Source: Lucifuga dentata
Lineage: Eukaryota; Chordata; Actinopteri; Ophidiiformes; Bythitidae
Direction: 5' to 3'
Length of the DNA stretch: 64,000 bases
NCBI GenBank assembly: GCA_014773175.1
Contig: VXCM01002574.1
Coordinates: 54,047 to 118,046 of the forward strand
The position numbers and the translations under genes are program-made. Positions 1-11,240 of the stretch are shown piece by piece. The notes below the pieces were generated by a model. That model saw nothing but the letters and a program-made list of their open reading frames with translations. It ran no database searches and was not told the origin of the DNA. Numbering within the stretch: position 1 is the stretch's first letter; the number at the start of each line of letters is the position of its first letter.

Positions 1-39
1 GTTGTGAGGAAAAGTTTTAGAATGAGTCGTACTTTTCAG

Positions 40-77
40 GGGTGGTGGTGGTGGTGGTGTGTGTGTGTGTGTGTGTG
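40..77. repeat. GGT/GT microsatellite
   Basis: A run of GGT triplets passes directly into GT dinucleotides. It is a simple repeat inside the HCN2 intron with no sign of function. Confidence 0.95.
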
Positions 78-579
78 GGGAGCAAAGCCAATTAGGGTGC
101 AATCATCCCTGTTGGAGTTACACCCACAGCCACAACTATAACACATGCCAATACCAAGAAGGTACATCCACACACACATTAAATTAAAACATTTCCTATG
201 GTAAGTTTATGCATAGATCTACAAACACAAACATGTTCTTGGATCAGACTCATGTTCTCTCTCACATTATCTGCACTAAGGTGACTGCAAAAACACCGGC
301 TGCGTATCACCACCACAGGGAATCGGTGCGATAGATGAGATGCTCTCACTCTCTCCCACTGTGTGTGTGTCAGTGATGGATTGTGTGTATGCAGTAAAAG
401 ATAGAAAGGTCGCATAATATATACGCTAAGAGTAATAGCAGAATGCGCGAACATTTTTCAGAAGTAATGATACATAAGACAGACTCATGCACACACACAC
501 ACGCTCATTGACTTAAACCAGACAGAATTATGTCAGTAAGCAGTAAGAGGACGACTGTTTGATGATTGAGCATTTCAGT

Positions 580-1579
580 TAGAGGATGGGAAAAAAAAAA
601 AAAAAAAAAAAAATCGATTTTTTGCTTAATTACGATTCACAATTAAACAATTCGATTATCTATTCATAAAATTTAAAAAAAAAATCTATCTTTTCAATAT
701 CTGATTTTTTATTGACCACTAGTAACGTAAGTAATGCTAGTAGCATAAGTGCCACATAACGTAATGTGACGTGACTACTCTACTACAGAAAGCACAGAAG
801 ACCAAACTTGTATTAAAACAACAAGGTACCTGTGACTCCGGTGTCTCGGCAGAAGTGTGGATGTATTTCTCAGCAGGGATGCGGGTTTCAGCACAACACT
901 GGCACCTCCGCGGTTTAGAGCAGATGTTTGGACTCATTTTAGCTTTCAAAAGCAAAAGGGACACAAACGAACCTGTCAAAAGTAAGATCATTTGCAAAAT
1001 ATGTAACGCAGAAGTAAAACTTTGTGGTAACAACAAACTTGTGGAACTACTTGATGAGGCATCAGCCTGCTGCCATGAAACCTGCAGCACCAACGCCTGA
1101 ATGAAGACAGATGACGGTAGAAAATGCATCAACCAGCAACCTGCCATCTGCCTCACCTCCAGCCAAAAAAACCCCCAAAAAACAAAAAAACAAATAACAA
1201 AGTCCGTTACTATTTTTATATGTGAGGATATGCGTCCTTACAGCGTCGTGGACAACGGGGGATTTAGGAACACGCTTAAAATCCTGGAATCACAGAACGC
1301 TGAGCAACATGACAACCCGTTAGTGAGGATGTCAAAGAGAGCATCAGAGCCCAAAGGTCAGCCTGAACCAGTTTCCTTTAATACAACCATTAAGTTTTCA
1401 ATATATATTTTGAAAGAATGTCTTCATTTTTTTTTATACAATAATGTAATTTAGACATAACCCTAGACATAACCCTAAAAATTTTTTCCTGAATTTAACA
1501 GAATGGAATCAAATTGAATCGAAGCTTTGAAAATCGAAATTGAATGGAATCGGGAGGTCAGAATCGATATCCAGCCCTA
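580..1579 (+). mobile_element. degenerate hAT-type DNA transposon with BED-finger remnant
   Basis: Seen: an 8-bp direct repeat ATTTCAGT flanks the segment at 572-579 and 1580-1587. The outer ends are imperfect inverted repeats, TAGAGGATGGG on the left and TAGGGCTGG reading in from the right. Inside, an open frame at 771-1100 contains KIICKICNAEVKLCGN, a CxxC spacing typical of the BED zinc finger of hAT/ZBED transposases. It breaks off without the rest of a transposase. Known: hAT elements make 8-bp target duplications and often carry BED fingers. Inference: a roughly 1-kb internally deleted hAT copy inserted into the HCN2 intron. It could be a domesticated ZBED fragment, but no catalytic domain is visible. 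Confidence 0.65.
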
Positions 1580-1733
1580 ATTTCAGTTTCCTGAGTCATT
1601 CTCTCATGCTACTGTGACACTACAGTAGATTATCTGAGTAAATATTGAGAATTAGCTATATGCGAATATAAAAAAGCCAAATATTACTTATATTACTTAC
1701 ATTTCAACAGCTTCTTTCTATTGTCATTTGCAG

Positions 1734-2692
1734 GCAAGAAGAACTCAATCTTGATGCACAAAGTTCAGCATGATCTCAAATCGGGGCTTTTCAACAACCA
1801 TGAGAATGAAATGATCCAGGAAATAGTTAAATACGATCGCGAGATGGTTCAACAGATGGATGTACCACGACCGCGTACCATGTCCATGACATCTCCTCTG
1901 CATGGCAGCATCTTTACGCCCCAAGCTTCCTCCTCCCAGCCACAGAGCTCAGCAATCGCCACCCTGCAGCAAGCTGTAGCCATGAACTTTTGTCCACCCA
2001 TGGCTGGAAGCAAGCAGTCCCCCAGGATGTTGAGGAGATTCCAGGTGATTCAAAGTGTACCCAGCCCCACGTCTGCCTCTCCACTACCGTCTCAGCAGTC
2101 CATGCAGACCCAGCTCCTTGCTTCTGGTGCCTTCGCTCCAGTCCTCTCCAGCCCCCCCATCCAGAGTCCGCTTGGTGTTGCGGGACGATCATTCCAGTAT
2201 GGATCCAGTGCCCTGGCTGGTCCTCCCTCAGGCTCCCAGCTTTCTCTAGTCCAGCAGCATGGTGCCAGCCCTGCACACCGTGCCAGCACACATAAGAGCA
2301 CCCATTCATTGCAAATGGGGAGTCTGAGCCAAGATGCTAGGGCACTGTCAGCCTCTCAGCCTTCACTGCCCCATGATGGGGTGCAGGCAGTAGCCCCCAG
2401 CCCGCCTCAGTCTACCCGAGTCTCCTCCACTTCCATTGGACCCCCTCACACCCCATCTGGCCCAACAGGCCTCAGGAGCGCTCTACCACACAGGGTGGTG
2501 TTGCCCCACCAGATGTCTGTTGGGGCTTTCCCTGTAGCATCCATGCCCGGTTGTGTGCAGGGTTTTGGGGCTGGTGCAGGGCTGACAGTAGGGGGTCTGG
2601 TGGACTCAGGACTACCTAAGAAGAACTCCATTGTGAGCCTTCCTGACACAGACCACATCAAAAGCAGATCCAGGCTATCCTCAAACTTGTGA
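1734..2692 (+). CDS. HCN2: HCN2, last coding exon (C-terminal cytoplasmic tail)
   Basis: This is the 3' coding exon of a hyperpolarization-activated, cyclic-nucleotide-gated cation channel, which carries the pacemaker current (Ih) at the plasma membrane. The exon starts after a TTTGCAG acceptor with a split glycine codon and opens with [15 protein letters not shown], then [12 protein letters not shown], the conserved segment just after the cyclic-nucleotide-binding domain. Then come [15 protein letters not shown] and [12 protein letters not shown], which match mammalian HCN2 better than HCN1 or HCN4. The remainder is a low-complexity Ser/Pro/Gln-rich tail. It ends in RSRLSSNL then TGA; the terminal SNL tripeptide is the known docking site for the accessory subunit TRIP8b. 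The exon gives 319 residues, including the split first codon. Channel pore, voltage sensor and nucleotide-binding domain are upstream of the window. Fish have several hcn2 paralogues, and I cannot say which one this is. Confidence 0.93.
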
Positions 2693-2876
2693 CCTTAACT
2701 GTTTCTGAATCAGTGAAGGGGATGTGTTGGACTGACAGATAATGAGAGATTTCTATTTTCCTTCCTACAGTTGCTACAGTTATTCTCTCTGCTCACGCCA
2801 GTTTTATTATCTGAATGTATGGAGGTTGCGTGAGAGGCAGGAGGGAGAATCTGAGAGGAGACTATTCTGATAGCAT

Positions 2877-2882
2877 AATAAA
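2877..2882 (+). promoter_or_regulatory. candidate HCN2 polyadenylation signal
   Basis: AATAAA lies 185 nt after the HCN2 stop, which would give a short 3' UTR. A second AATAAA at 3117-3122 could serve a longer form. Position is the only evidence. Confidence 0.45.
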
Positions 2883-3205
2883 GTCTGTATGGTGACTTTG
2901 AGTGCGGCACTGGGAAGTTTCACGCAGCATCTACCCAACTCCGCCTCTTTTATTTACTGTCTTTCACTATCATCATAGTCAGGAGCATATGGGCAGATCT
3001 ATCTCATTAACCTCTCATTCACCTCATTTAATGCAAACCTGGGGGAGGACGGGATTAAAAGAAAATCAGGGACCTGCTTCAGATCAGAGAAGTTGGCACT
3101 TTATTGGGATCATGTCTAATAAAATTTTCCAGTAGGCATGATAGCAGTTCTAGTTCCTGCAGACCACTCTTCACATCATGCAAAAAATATAACATTTGGA
3201 ATGTT

Positions 3206-3224
3206 TGTGTGTGTGTGTGTGTGT
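3206..3224. repeat. GT microsatellite
   Basis: Short GT run just downstream of HCN2, followed by a T-run at about 3240-3251. Confidence 0.9.
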
Positions 3225-5515
3225 TAATTATCCTGAATTTTTTTTTTTTTGATATACCAAAGTTGAAAGTAGCCTGGATGATATGTAATGCGGCAGATAA
3301 TAATCAATTATAAGAGACAAAAGCACTCACCTTTGATGACATTCACTTCAATATTAAGCCATATTTCTCCTCAAGCTATTGATAGGATGAATGAGCATAT
3401 TTATTAAAACAAAAGTTCAAAATCTAGTTGACCTGTTTCTTAGTCTTCCCTGCCTCTGATAGTCTCCATGATAAATATAGGATCTTCAGAAGCTCAAATT
3501 ACAGCTGTGGAGTACATCCTCTTATTCAGTCAAATTGTCCACTTCTATTGGAAATGGCTGCATGTTTAAGAGTCATAAATAAATATGATCCTCCAAAACA
3601 TATACCTGACTTAATAACACTCTCTGAATACACTCTGTAAAACTTGATTGCTGAAGCTGAATTAAGTAATGGGTTTATGGACTTTATATTTATGTGAATT
3701 ATGATATCCAACACTTTGTGAACGTGTTCATCTATTCTACCCTCAACATTATGCTTCACTGCCAATTAAATATGAGGAATTTTATATGAGTCAAAATGTA
3801 AATCCATTCAAAGTCATATCATCGACATGTAAATCCATTCTTTTCTAAAGCGACATCTCACATTCATTCAGCTGCACAGTTTAGGTGATGTGTCACGATG
3901 CCAAAGACAGTTCATGGTACAGATGATGAAACTCCTGCGATGCTTAAATTTACTGTAAATGCTTCAGTTCTGGTCAGCGGCCAAGGACGCTACTTTAGAG
4001 AATAAATATTGCGGCAGCATGCCTCTATCGTTGATGCCTCAATGAAAGTTCATTGGATGCCGCTGATTTGTGTCCAAAAGCACAAAGAAGGGAACCTTTT
4101 CTCCCAGACATTCTATTCGGCTCACTAATTTCTAAACCATTAGCATGTAATGAGAGTGGAAATTGGAATCCGTCTGTCTGTTTGGGAATGTTATTATTCT
4201 CCTTCTACTGGATTTCATTATTCAGTGCTGATAATGAGTTCCTCTCTTATATTCATTTTATGATGTCATTTTGTTTAGCTTCTGTTTCAATGTTTCTAGC
4301 CACCTTCTGAGTTCTAAATGGGACAAGTAAGAAGGGGTCTTAAATATTTTTACACAGTGTTTTTAGGTTTGCTGTATTTTGTTTTATTCCCAAATTATGC
4401 CCTATGGGACTTATTTAGATTCTCAAAAGCAATTAAGGTTGCAGCTTGTTATGAGAACTGTGTTTCAGTGAACTTCTCATTGTGTTCCCTTTCCTGAAGG
4501 CAATGTATGGGGACTGAAAACCACAAAATTAGGTTTTAGACATTTTTGATTAACTGGAAAGCAAACAAAACAACAAGGACAAAGAAATGATATACAGAAG
4601 GGATTGAGAGCAAAAAGGTCAATAGTCATCGTCATATGATTACTAATCCAACCACACTGATCAAAAATCAACCCCACACTTTTTAATAAAAAGGAACACA
4701 GACTCCAAACCAAAATTTCTGAATGTTTTGTATGCAAATCCTTGAAAATGTTACGTGATGAACAGCGGCACGGAGCTCACAAAAACAGAGAATATCACAT
4801 TCTTCACACTAAGTTATGAGCAATAACCAGTTCAGAAATAATCAAGTTACTTTCTGAAGATGAATTTCTGCTCTATCCATTGAGGTATTATTGAACGTGC
4901 AATATTCCATATGTTAAGACTGAATTCCCAACCTATGCTGAGAATTTGTTTAAAGTCTGGTTTGGAAGCATGAATCATTCTCCAGTAAAACATCTCAGCT
5001 GTCATGCGTGTTTTTCTATTATATGTAAACAGTAAACATCATGTAAAATGGCCTATGTCTATTTATTTAGCCTAGTTTACTGTAGCTTTAGACATATTAA
5101 AAAGACAATGTTTGAAAATGAACCATCTTTTTAATCTTTGCAACATAAAGTGTATTATCTGCTGGTACAAAATATTACTTGAATCTATGATTAAAGTAAC
5201 CACTTATATTGTAGAAGATGTGTCACTTTTTATACAGTCACTCATAGCAATTATCACCCGCAGCTTTGAGGCCTGCATGGTTTCTCTCAGCTTGTGTTTT
5301 ATTAATTTATTTCAGTCTCATTCCCCAGCCAATTCCTCATTCTTTGACCGATTTCTATTTACGATTTTATTTCTCCTATGCTGTTACCTCTGGCATGTAA
5401 CCAGCATGCTGCCCAGAACTCTGTAAAAGCACTTTTTTTTTCTCCATGTTTTGTACTTACAAACATGTGTACCGTTATGTAATTGTTAGAAAAGCTCAGC
5501 TTTTCAGTACAGCNC

Positions 5516-5537
5516 CACACACACACACACACACACG
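5516..5537. repeat. CA microsatellite next to a single N
   Basis: A CA run begins two bases after an undetermined base at 5514, so repeat length and left junction are unreliable. Confidence 0.9.
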
Positions 5538-5545
5538 CAGAACAT

Positions 5546-5679
5546 TAACATCAACATCAGCATCTGTATTTGCCAAGCTGAGTGCTTTCAAATGCTTTTG
5601 CAAAAGATGTTTGTCATAATATCTACTTTTTCTCTCTGTTGCATAAACTGTCACACTGTCACAAACTTTAGTGAAGACC
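5546..5679. repeat. direct repeat copy A (left of MITE)
   Basis: A segment of about 130 bp, running from AACATCAAC through CATCTGTATTTGCC and CTGTCACA to GTGAAGACCT. It recurs in the same orientation at 6095-6232 with a few substitutions and small indels. The two copies bracket the MITE at 5680-6098 exactly. Confidence 0.85.
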
Positions 5680-6098
5680 TTAAAGGAGCATACTGGTGAT
5701 TTAGAATGTTTGAGCCCAACATATATAACCCGCATGCATGTTGCACTACTGCCAACCATCTTCCAAAACATATTACTGGAGTTGTAAATTTTAGAATTGT
5801 TTTTCCTACCTTCCGGACACCTATTGGTTTTAGTTCATTATGGTACGCTATAAAAGTAAACTTGTAGAGCGTTGAAATGTGATTTATCACAGCGAACATG
5901 TCTATACAATTTTTGTTGGTGTAATTTAATTTAACTGATCCAACATGGAGTTACACAGAAGAAGACATAGGTTTCCCCCAGAGCAAACAGCCCTTGGAGA
6001 AGACCAAGAAGTAGCAAGTTTGCCAGTAATGTAACATGTATGCGAGTTGTATTTATTGGGTTGTACTACCATGAAAAATCACCACAATGGTCCTTTAA
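5680..6098. mobile_element. TTAA-flanked long-arm MITE, copy 1 (both ends)
   Basis: Starts TTAAAGGAGCATACTGGT and ends ACAATGGTCCTTTAA, so the outer ends are inverted copies flanked by TTAA. The left arm continues through CCTACCTTCCGGACACC and TTCATTATGGTACGC, which in copy 4 appear in inverted form in the right arm. The element is therefore a foldback with long arms. No open frame of note. TTAA target duplication is the hallmark of piggyBac-superfamily elements; the assignment is an inference. Confidence 0.75.
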
Positions 6099-6232
6099 CA
6101 TCAACTTCAACATTAACATCTGTATTTGCCAAGGGGCTTTGCAAATGCTTTGTCAAAAGGGGTTTGTCATAATGTAAACTTTTTCCTGTCTTGCACAAAC
6201 TGTCAGGCTGTCACAAACTTTACTGAAGACCT
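6095..6232. repeat. direct repeat copy B (right of MITE)
   Basis: Second copy of the roughly 130-bp unit at 5546-5679, starting at the right TTAA of the MITE and ending GAAGACCT at the same point where copy A meets the MITE. Confidence 0.85.
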
Positions 6233-7216
6233 CAAAGCTTCATTTCACTGCTGCAATTACAAGTGTTCTTTCCATTTTTCATTCAAGTTTTTTCATTGAA
6301 TATGCTGTCATAGAAGACAGTAAATCAGTGTGGCTACTCACTTTAATTCTTCTTCTTTCAACACTAACAAGCACATTCATGCTAGTGAGTTCAGACCATT
6401 TTCCTCTACTTGCTGCAATGAAAAATTAGAAAATATATTCCCATGTTACACACAATAATATGAAACAGCAATCACTCCACATTTTCCTTCCCTCTCCTGT
6501 TTTTCTTCTCAGATCCAAAGTTAATTCACAAAGTAGCAGCATCTGTTGCCACAACCAACCAATGCCTGAATACTACCAAACAACTGCAGTATGTGCTCGC
6601 TGCAGTAACATTTACACAGAGATCATGAAGCAAACTGCATCTGCAGATGACCTCAGGCGGTATTCTCAAAGAGTTTATGTGTCAGGGAGCTAATTTTCTG
6701 TCACTGAGCCATATTTGTGTCGTGTCTCATCTGTCACACTTCAAACTTCTCGCATCCCACAACAAGTACTGTGCATACCTAGTGCCTAGCATACAGTATA
6801 TTATAGTCTCCACATAAACTACATATACTATTATTCTTCTTGTGCGCGGCTGTAAAATTGCAAGATCCCCACAATACAAACATCGCTGTCAGTTATATCT
6901 CAGTGCAATACATGTTAAAAAAAGGGGGAAAAAAAAAGAAAAAAAAAAGAAGGAAAAACAAATAACTTGTATTTGGTTACAGTATGATTTCACTCCTTCA
7001 TGGAATTTGGGGTTAGCATGTTGAAAAAGCACAAACACCTTTTAAGTTGATAATTATGGGTATTCTTAATGGAAGCAGTACTTCTTAATGCAATAAAAGC
7101 TTGTGATGGTGACTGCCTCTGCCTTTTGTTAATCATGATGCTGTAAATGTTAAAAAGCCAAAGTTACAGTGGCCTCATAGTTTGTTAAAAACTAAGATAG
7201 ATTATTTATCTCAAGC

Positions 7217-7407
7217 ATGTTTCAAGTCTCTAAAAGTTGATTTCAACAGCATACTGGAATAAACTGAAATAGCTGTCTGGAAGGAAGGAAAACCTATTAT
7301 TTACCACCCCAGTAGTATGTTTTGGTTATGGTTGTCAGTAACGTAACCTGTATGTGGGTTGTATGTATTGGGCTCAAACATGTACACCCACTGGTATGGT
7401 CCTTTAA
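7217..7407. mobile_element. TTAA-flanked MITE, solo right arm (copy 2)
   Basis: Matches the right arm of copy 4 in order: GTTGATTT, a GAATAAACTGAAA block, TCTGGAAGGAAGG, CCAGTAGTATG, GTCAGTAACGTAAC, then GGTATGGTCCT and TTAA at 7404-7407. No left end is recognisable upstream, so this is a single arm or a truncated copy. Confidence 0.7.
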
Positions 7408-7548
7408 TTATCTGCCAGTTATTTAAAGGAGAAAAAAATAATAATGTTTTCAATATATTTTAGCTCTTTAGGAACCAGGTTTTGACACTCTACAGTACAG
7501 GCCAGCCATGTTGTTGTGGTGCAATATTTAAATATATGACCACAGGCT

Positions 7549-7575
7549 GTGTGTGTGTGTGTGTGTGTGTGTGTG
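7549..7575. repeat. GT microsatellite
   Basis: Uninterrupted GT run downstream of the solo MITE arm. Confidence 0.95.
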
Positions 7576-7637
7576 CACTCACTGACGGTTGATAACTGAC
7601 CCATCATTGCCTGTCAGTCAGAAAAAAGGTTAGATCA

Positions 7638-7715
7638 AGTAAGTAAGTAAGTAAATGTTTTTTATATAGCACCTTTCTAAAACAGACATTACAAAGTGCT
7701 TTACAGTCCAATTCA
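7638..7715. repeat. teleost interspersed repeat fragment
   Basis: GTAA repeats followed by TTTTATATAGCACCTTTC and AAAGTGCTTTACAG. The wording of 'tatatagcacctttc ... caaagtgctttaca' is that of a very common fish interspersed repeat tail, also seen at 49.67 kb. I do not assign its class. Confidence 0.6.
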
Positions 7716-8233
7716 AAGACATTGCAACAATTCAAGGAATCTCACCAGTGAATCTCATACACACACCTGGCACACACAAACACACACCTGCCAGCACTGG
7801 ACCACCCAACCAAGCATCAGCACCGCCTCTTTACTGCACAAAAGTCCTGCTTCTGACAGAGAACACAGGCTCTGTTGCTCCAGGACTGTGTGTTGTCCTG
7901 TGCTAGCTGTTCTGCTGCTGAGTGGAGGCTCTCCCAGCATATCTGCCCACTCTGTGACAGATAGACTGGGAGAGCCCAGGAGGCCTGGCAGGGATACCAA
8001 AGTGCTCAGTGAGAGTGAGTGGTCCGCTATCAAAGAGGCACTGGCAGGCCTTGCAGATAGCAGCCAACACTTTCACCGTCTACACAACCTGATGTTAAAA
8101 GCTCCACACTGCTGTCTGGATGCGATGCAGTTCCCTCTGCGGTGTGCTGTCATTCAATGACACACACGCAATACGCAGGCACCTATCAGCTATTATATCA
8201 GCAAAATGACTCAGAAAGCTTTGCTATATAGCA

Positions 8234-8640
8234 CAGTGTTTCCCATACGTAGTCAAAACTTGGGCGGCCTGCTCAGAAGACCTGCCCAGACGCGGGACGA
8301 CCCAGCCTATACAATACAATACAACTCCGACACTGCTGTCACACACACACTGACACGTGCACATACTTAGGCTGTACTTGGGCAGCTCCAAGAAAGCGAA
8401 AGCGGAGAAAGCAAAACCGAATGTCCAACTGCTCTACTATCTATGTGTGTCCTGTTTTGTGTCTCTCCCCGTTTGTTTTGAACCCTGGAGCCTTTTCCCC
8501 TTAAGTTCAGCTCATTTGTGCATCAACAATCAAAAATAACCAGACCGAGATCATCTACAGGAGGTGGTTTTGGTCCAATTCCAATCAAAGTGTGGAGTGG
8601 CTTGTTTGTGGTGACAGTGGACGAGTCCCGAACCAACTAC
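8234..8640. mobile_element. hAT-like non-autonomous element fragment
   Basis: Begins CAGTGTTTCCCATAC and then GGGCGGCC, the left end of a familiar teleost hAT-type MITE. The interior around 8423-8455 (AATGTCCAACTGCTC then TATCTATGTGTGT) resembles 31.35-31.39 kb. I could not find a matching right terminus; another MITE lies directly downstream at 8694. Confidence 0.5.
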
Positions 8641-8693
8641 AAGGCAATCTATTTATCTCCTGATTGATAAGAAGGTTTCATGCGGTTAATGGC

Positions 8694-8850
8694 TTAAAGG
8701 ACCATACCATCCATTTTGCATGTTTGAGCCTAATATATTCAATTTTCATACACATAACGTTATTGACAATCATTTCCCAAAGCATACAACTGGAACAGTG
8801 AATTATTTTATTTTTCCTTCCTAAAATGCTAAATTTTAACAGTTTTGTCC
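8694..8850. mobile_element. TTAA-flanked MITE, solo left arm (copy 3)
   Basis: TTAAAGGACCATACCATCC, then GCATGTTTGAGCCTAATAT and CAATCATTTCCCAAAGC, closely matching the left arm of copy 4. No right arm is recognisable in the next 400 bp. The right boundary given is approximate. Confidence 0.65.
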
Positions 8851-9999
8851 CTGACTCAGACCAGAGCAAATGGACTACAGGTCTGAAAACCCCTCAGTGA
8901 TACACCACAATACCAGCCGTCTCAGAAATCCTGTAAAATGTTGATGGCGTTTTGGCCTATAGATGGTGTTATAGCTACAGTATAACTCAACATGAATCAG
9001 ACTCAAACTCAGTTTTGCATAAGTGATCTTTGTACAAAGTTCTACTATCACAAACAGCATTTAGTTATCCTCCAAAAAACATCATACCTGCCATCCAGTC
9101 AATAAACATAATTGTCTATCCCTGTTTTTTTTTTATGTAGATTTGGATCCAGATGTGCAGCCTTAGTGCCAGTGTGCGCTCTCTCTGTGTTCTCTAGCTT
9201 CTATTTCAGGCCATGCTGGAACTTACAGCAGGATGCTTTGGGTTTGAGACAGCGAGACACTATTGATAGTTCCCTAGACTATCAAAAGAGTTGCACAGAT
9301 AGACAAACAATCACATGCACACTTATGAGGATTTTCGAGTCTCTGCTTGACTTGCACTGACTTGCATGTAATTGGACTGCGGGAGGAAGATCCCACAGGA
9401 ATACAGTCGAGCTGAACGACTTCTGCACTCCACTTCAAATTTCAAGCCATATTAAATTCACAATCAAAAAAAATCTTGACCAAGGAGCAGCACTAAAATC
9501 CTGAGATGCATCCCAAGTCTTCCTGGATAGATTAGCAACAAGAAGGATTATCATGATGCTCATGTTGAAAGACGAGACTGGCTGCCTGGCTACCAGTAGA
9601 CAAAAAAGAGGGAGCAAATGATAAGAATTCAATTTGTGGTCTGCAAACTATAACTGGGAGATAAAGACAGCCACAGAGAGCCATTCACAGCAAGGACAAG
9701 ATGTCCAGTGATGAGTTAAGTCTCACAACTGCCTTAATTAAGTGAGTCAAGCAGTTTGAAGTGACCTCCTTCATTACGCTCACCAGCAGGGTGTAAAAAG
9801 TCTGTCTATGTCTATTCCAACAGATTTATACTGAAACTTGGAGATCTGGACAGCCATGAACATGTTTTTTTTTATAATACGGGGAACTGCTGCTGTTGAA
9901 GAAGTCAGTGAAAAAGTTTAAAGCTGACTTTTAAACTTATAGGGAAATTTTTTGTAAAGCTGAGGTTCATAAAGTTGTGTTTGTTGGACAGGCGGTTCA

Positions 10000-11240
10000 A
10001 ACCGTCAAGTTAATTAGACAAATCCATCTGCTTACTACTCAGCATCCTGAGCAGTCTGGTTTTACTCCAAAGAAGTCAACCATCAACCGCATCCTAGCTC
10101 TCCGGGTACTCATTGAGCACAAGCGTGAATTTCAGCAGGGCTTTTTGGCATGTCAGTTTTCACAAAGTGTTCGACTCAGTTGATCAGGATACTCTCTGGG
10201 ATGTCCTGAAATTAAGCGGAATCCCCAGTAAGTCGCTGGATATCATGGCTGACTTATACTCTATACCATAAGTGCCGTGTGAAGTGGGGGCAGACTCTCT
10301 GACTTCTTCCCAGTGAATGCTGGGATTCGTCAGGGATGTGTTCTGGTTCCTTCCCTGTTCAGTGCTTGCATGGACTGGGTGTTGGGAAGGGTTGTGGCAT
10401 CTCCAGCGACTTGGGTGCATTTATCGGTGGGGAAAGGTTTACTGACCTTGACTTTGCTGATTTTGCTGTGATCTTTGCGGAGTCAATGGATGTCCTGGTA
10501 GGAGCTCTTGAGAAGCTGAGTGAGGAGTTGGAGTGCAGGGTTTGCGGGTGTCCTGGATCAAGACTAAGATCCAGGCTTTCAATGACTTCTTGGTCCAAGC
10601 CATCAACAGTGTATCTGTATGTGGGGAGAGTGTCGAACTTGTTGAGCAATTCACCTACCTCAGCAGCGGCATTCATGTCTCTGGGAGCTCATCCTATGGG
10701 GTTGAGAGACATCTGGGGCAGGCCTGTGGGGTCATGGGGTCGCTGGAGAGGGGTGTATGGCACTGCCAATATCTCTGCAAGAAGACAAAGGTCCAAGTCT
10801 TTAGAGTCCTGGTGCTCCCGGTCCTACTTTATGGTTGTGAGACCTGGATGCTAACCAGTGACTTGAGATGACGACTGGATGTCTTCGGTACTTGGTCTCT
10901 CCAGAGAATTTTTGGGTACCGCTGGTTTGACTTTGTGTCGAACGAGTGGTTGCTCCGGGAGGCCCGGATGAGCCGATTACCAGCATTGCGAGGGAGCAAC
11001 GCTACGGCCATGTAGTGCATTTTTCCGAGGATGATCCAGCATGCAGGTGCCACATTGCTGAGGACTCCAGTGATTGGATCGGTCTGAGGGGACACCCATG
11101 TAACACCTGGCTGCAGCAAATGGATGGGTACCTCCACGAGATGGGGATGGACCGCAGGATGGTTGCCAACCGGGACCCAGGGCGTTTCTTCGCATGGTGG
11201 ATGCTGCAACATGCAGCCCAGTGCATGCTCCTGACCTGAC
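10000..11240 (+). mobile_element. dead non-LTR retrotransposon (LINE) reverse transcriptase fragment
   Basis: Seen, in order but in shifting frames: QHPEQSGFTPKKST (from about 10040); VFDSVDQDTLWDVLKL with SGIPSKSLDIMADLYS (from 10158); DFFPVNAGIRQGCVLVPSLF (about 10301); DFADFAVIFAESMDVLVGAL (about 10449); an LLYGCETW block (10826-10849); and RYGHVVHFSEDDP to WLQQMDGYLHEMG near the end. These are the successive blocks of a LINE ORF2 RT plus C-terminal region. At least three frameshifts and several stops break it, and the catalytic FADD box reads FADF (10452-10463). The 5' endonuclease part is missing. It is inactive; the clade is not assigned. Confidence 0.85.

Larger units (their letters stand above)
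1..1733 (+). other. HCN2 last intron (partial)
   Basis: Non-coding sequence running up to the acceptor of the last HCN2 exon; its 5' end lies outside the window. It holds a GGT/GT microsatellite at the left edge, a short CA run at 490-502, an A-run near 591-613, and a degenerate hAT-type transposon (580-1579). The acceptor is a pyrimidine-rich tract ending in TTTGCAG at 1727-1733. I see no further exon of HCN2 here; the cyclic-nucleotide-binding domain must lie upstream of the window. Confidence 0.8.

Noticed and set aside
1914..2661. Several open frames on both strands across the HCN2 exon
   Set aside because: Shadows of the Ser/Pro/Gln-rich HCN2 tail in other frames.
10946..11239. Stand-alone 97-codon gene
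   Set aside because: It is the C-terminal remnant of the LINE reverse transcriptase.
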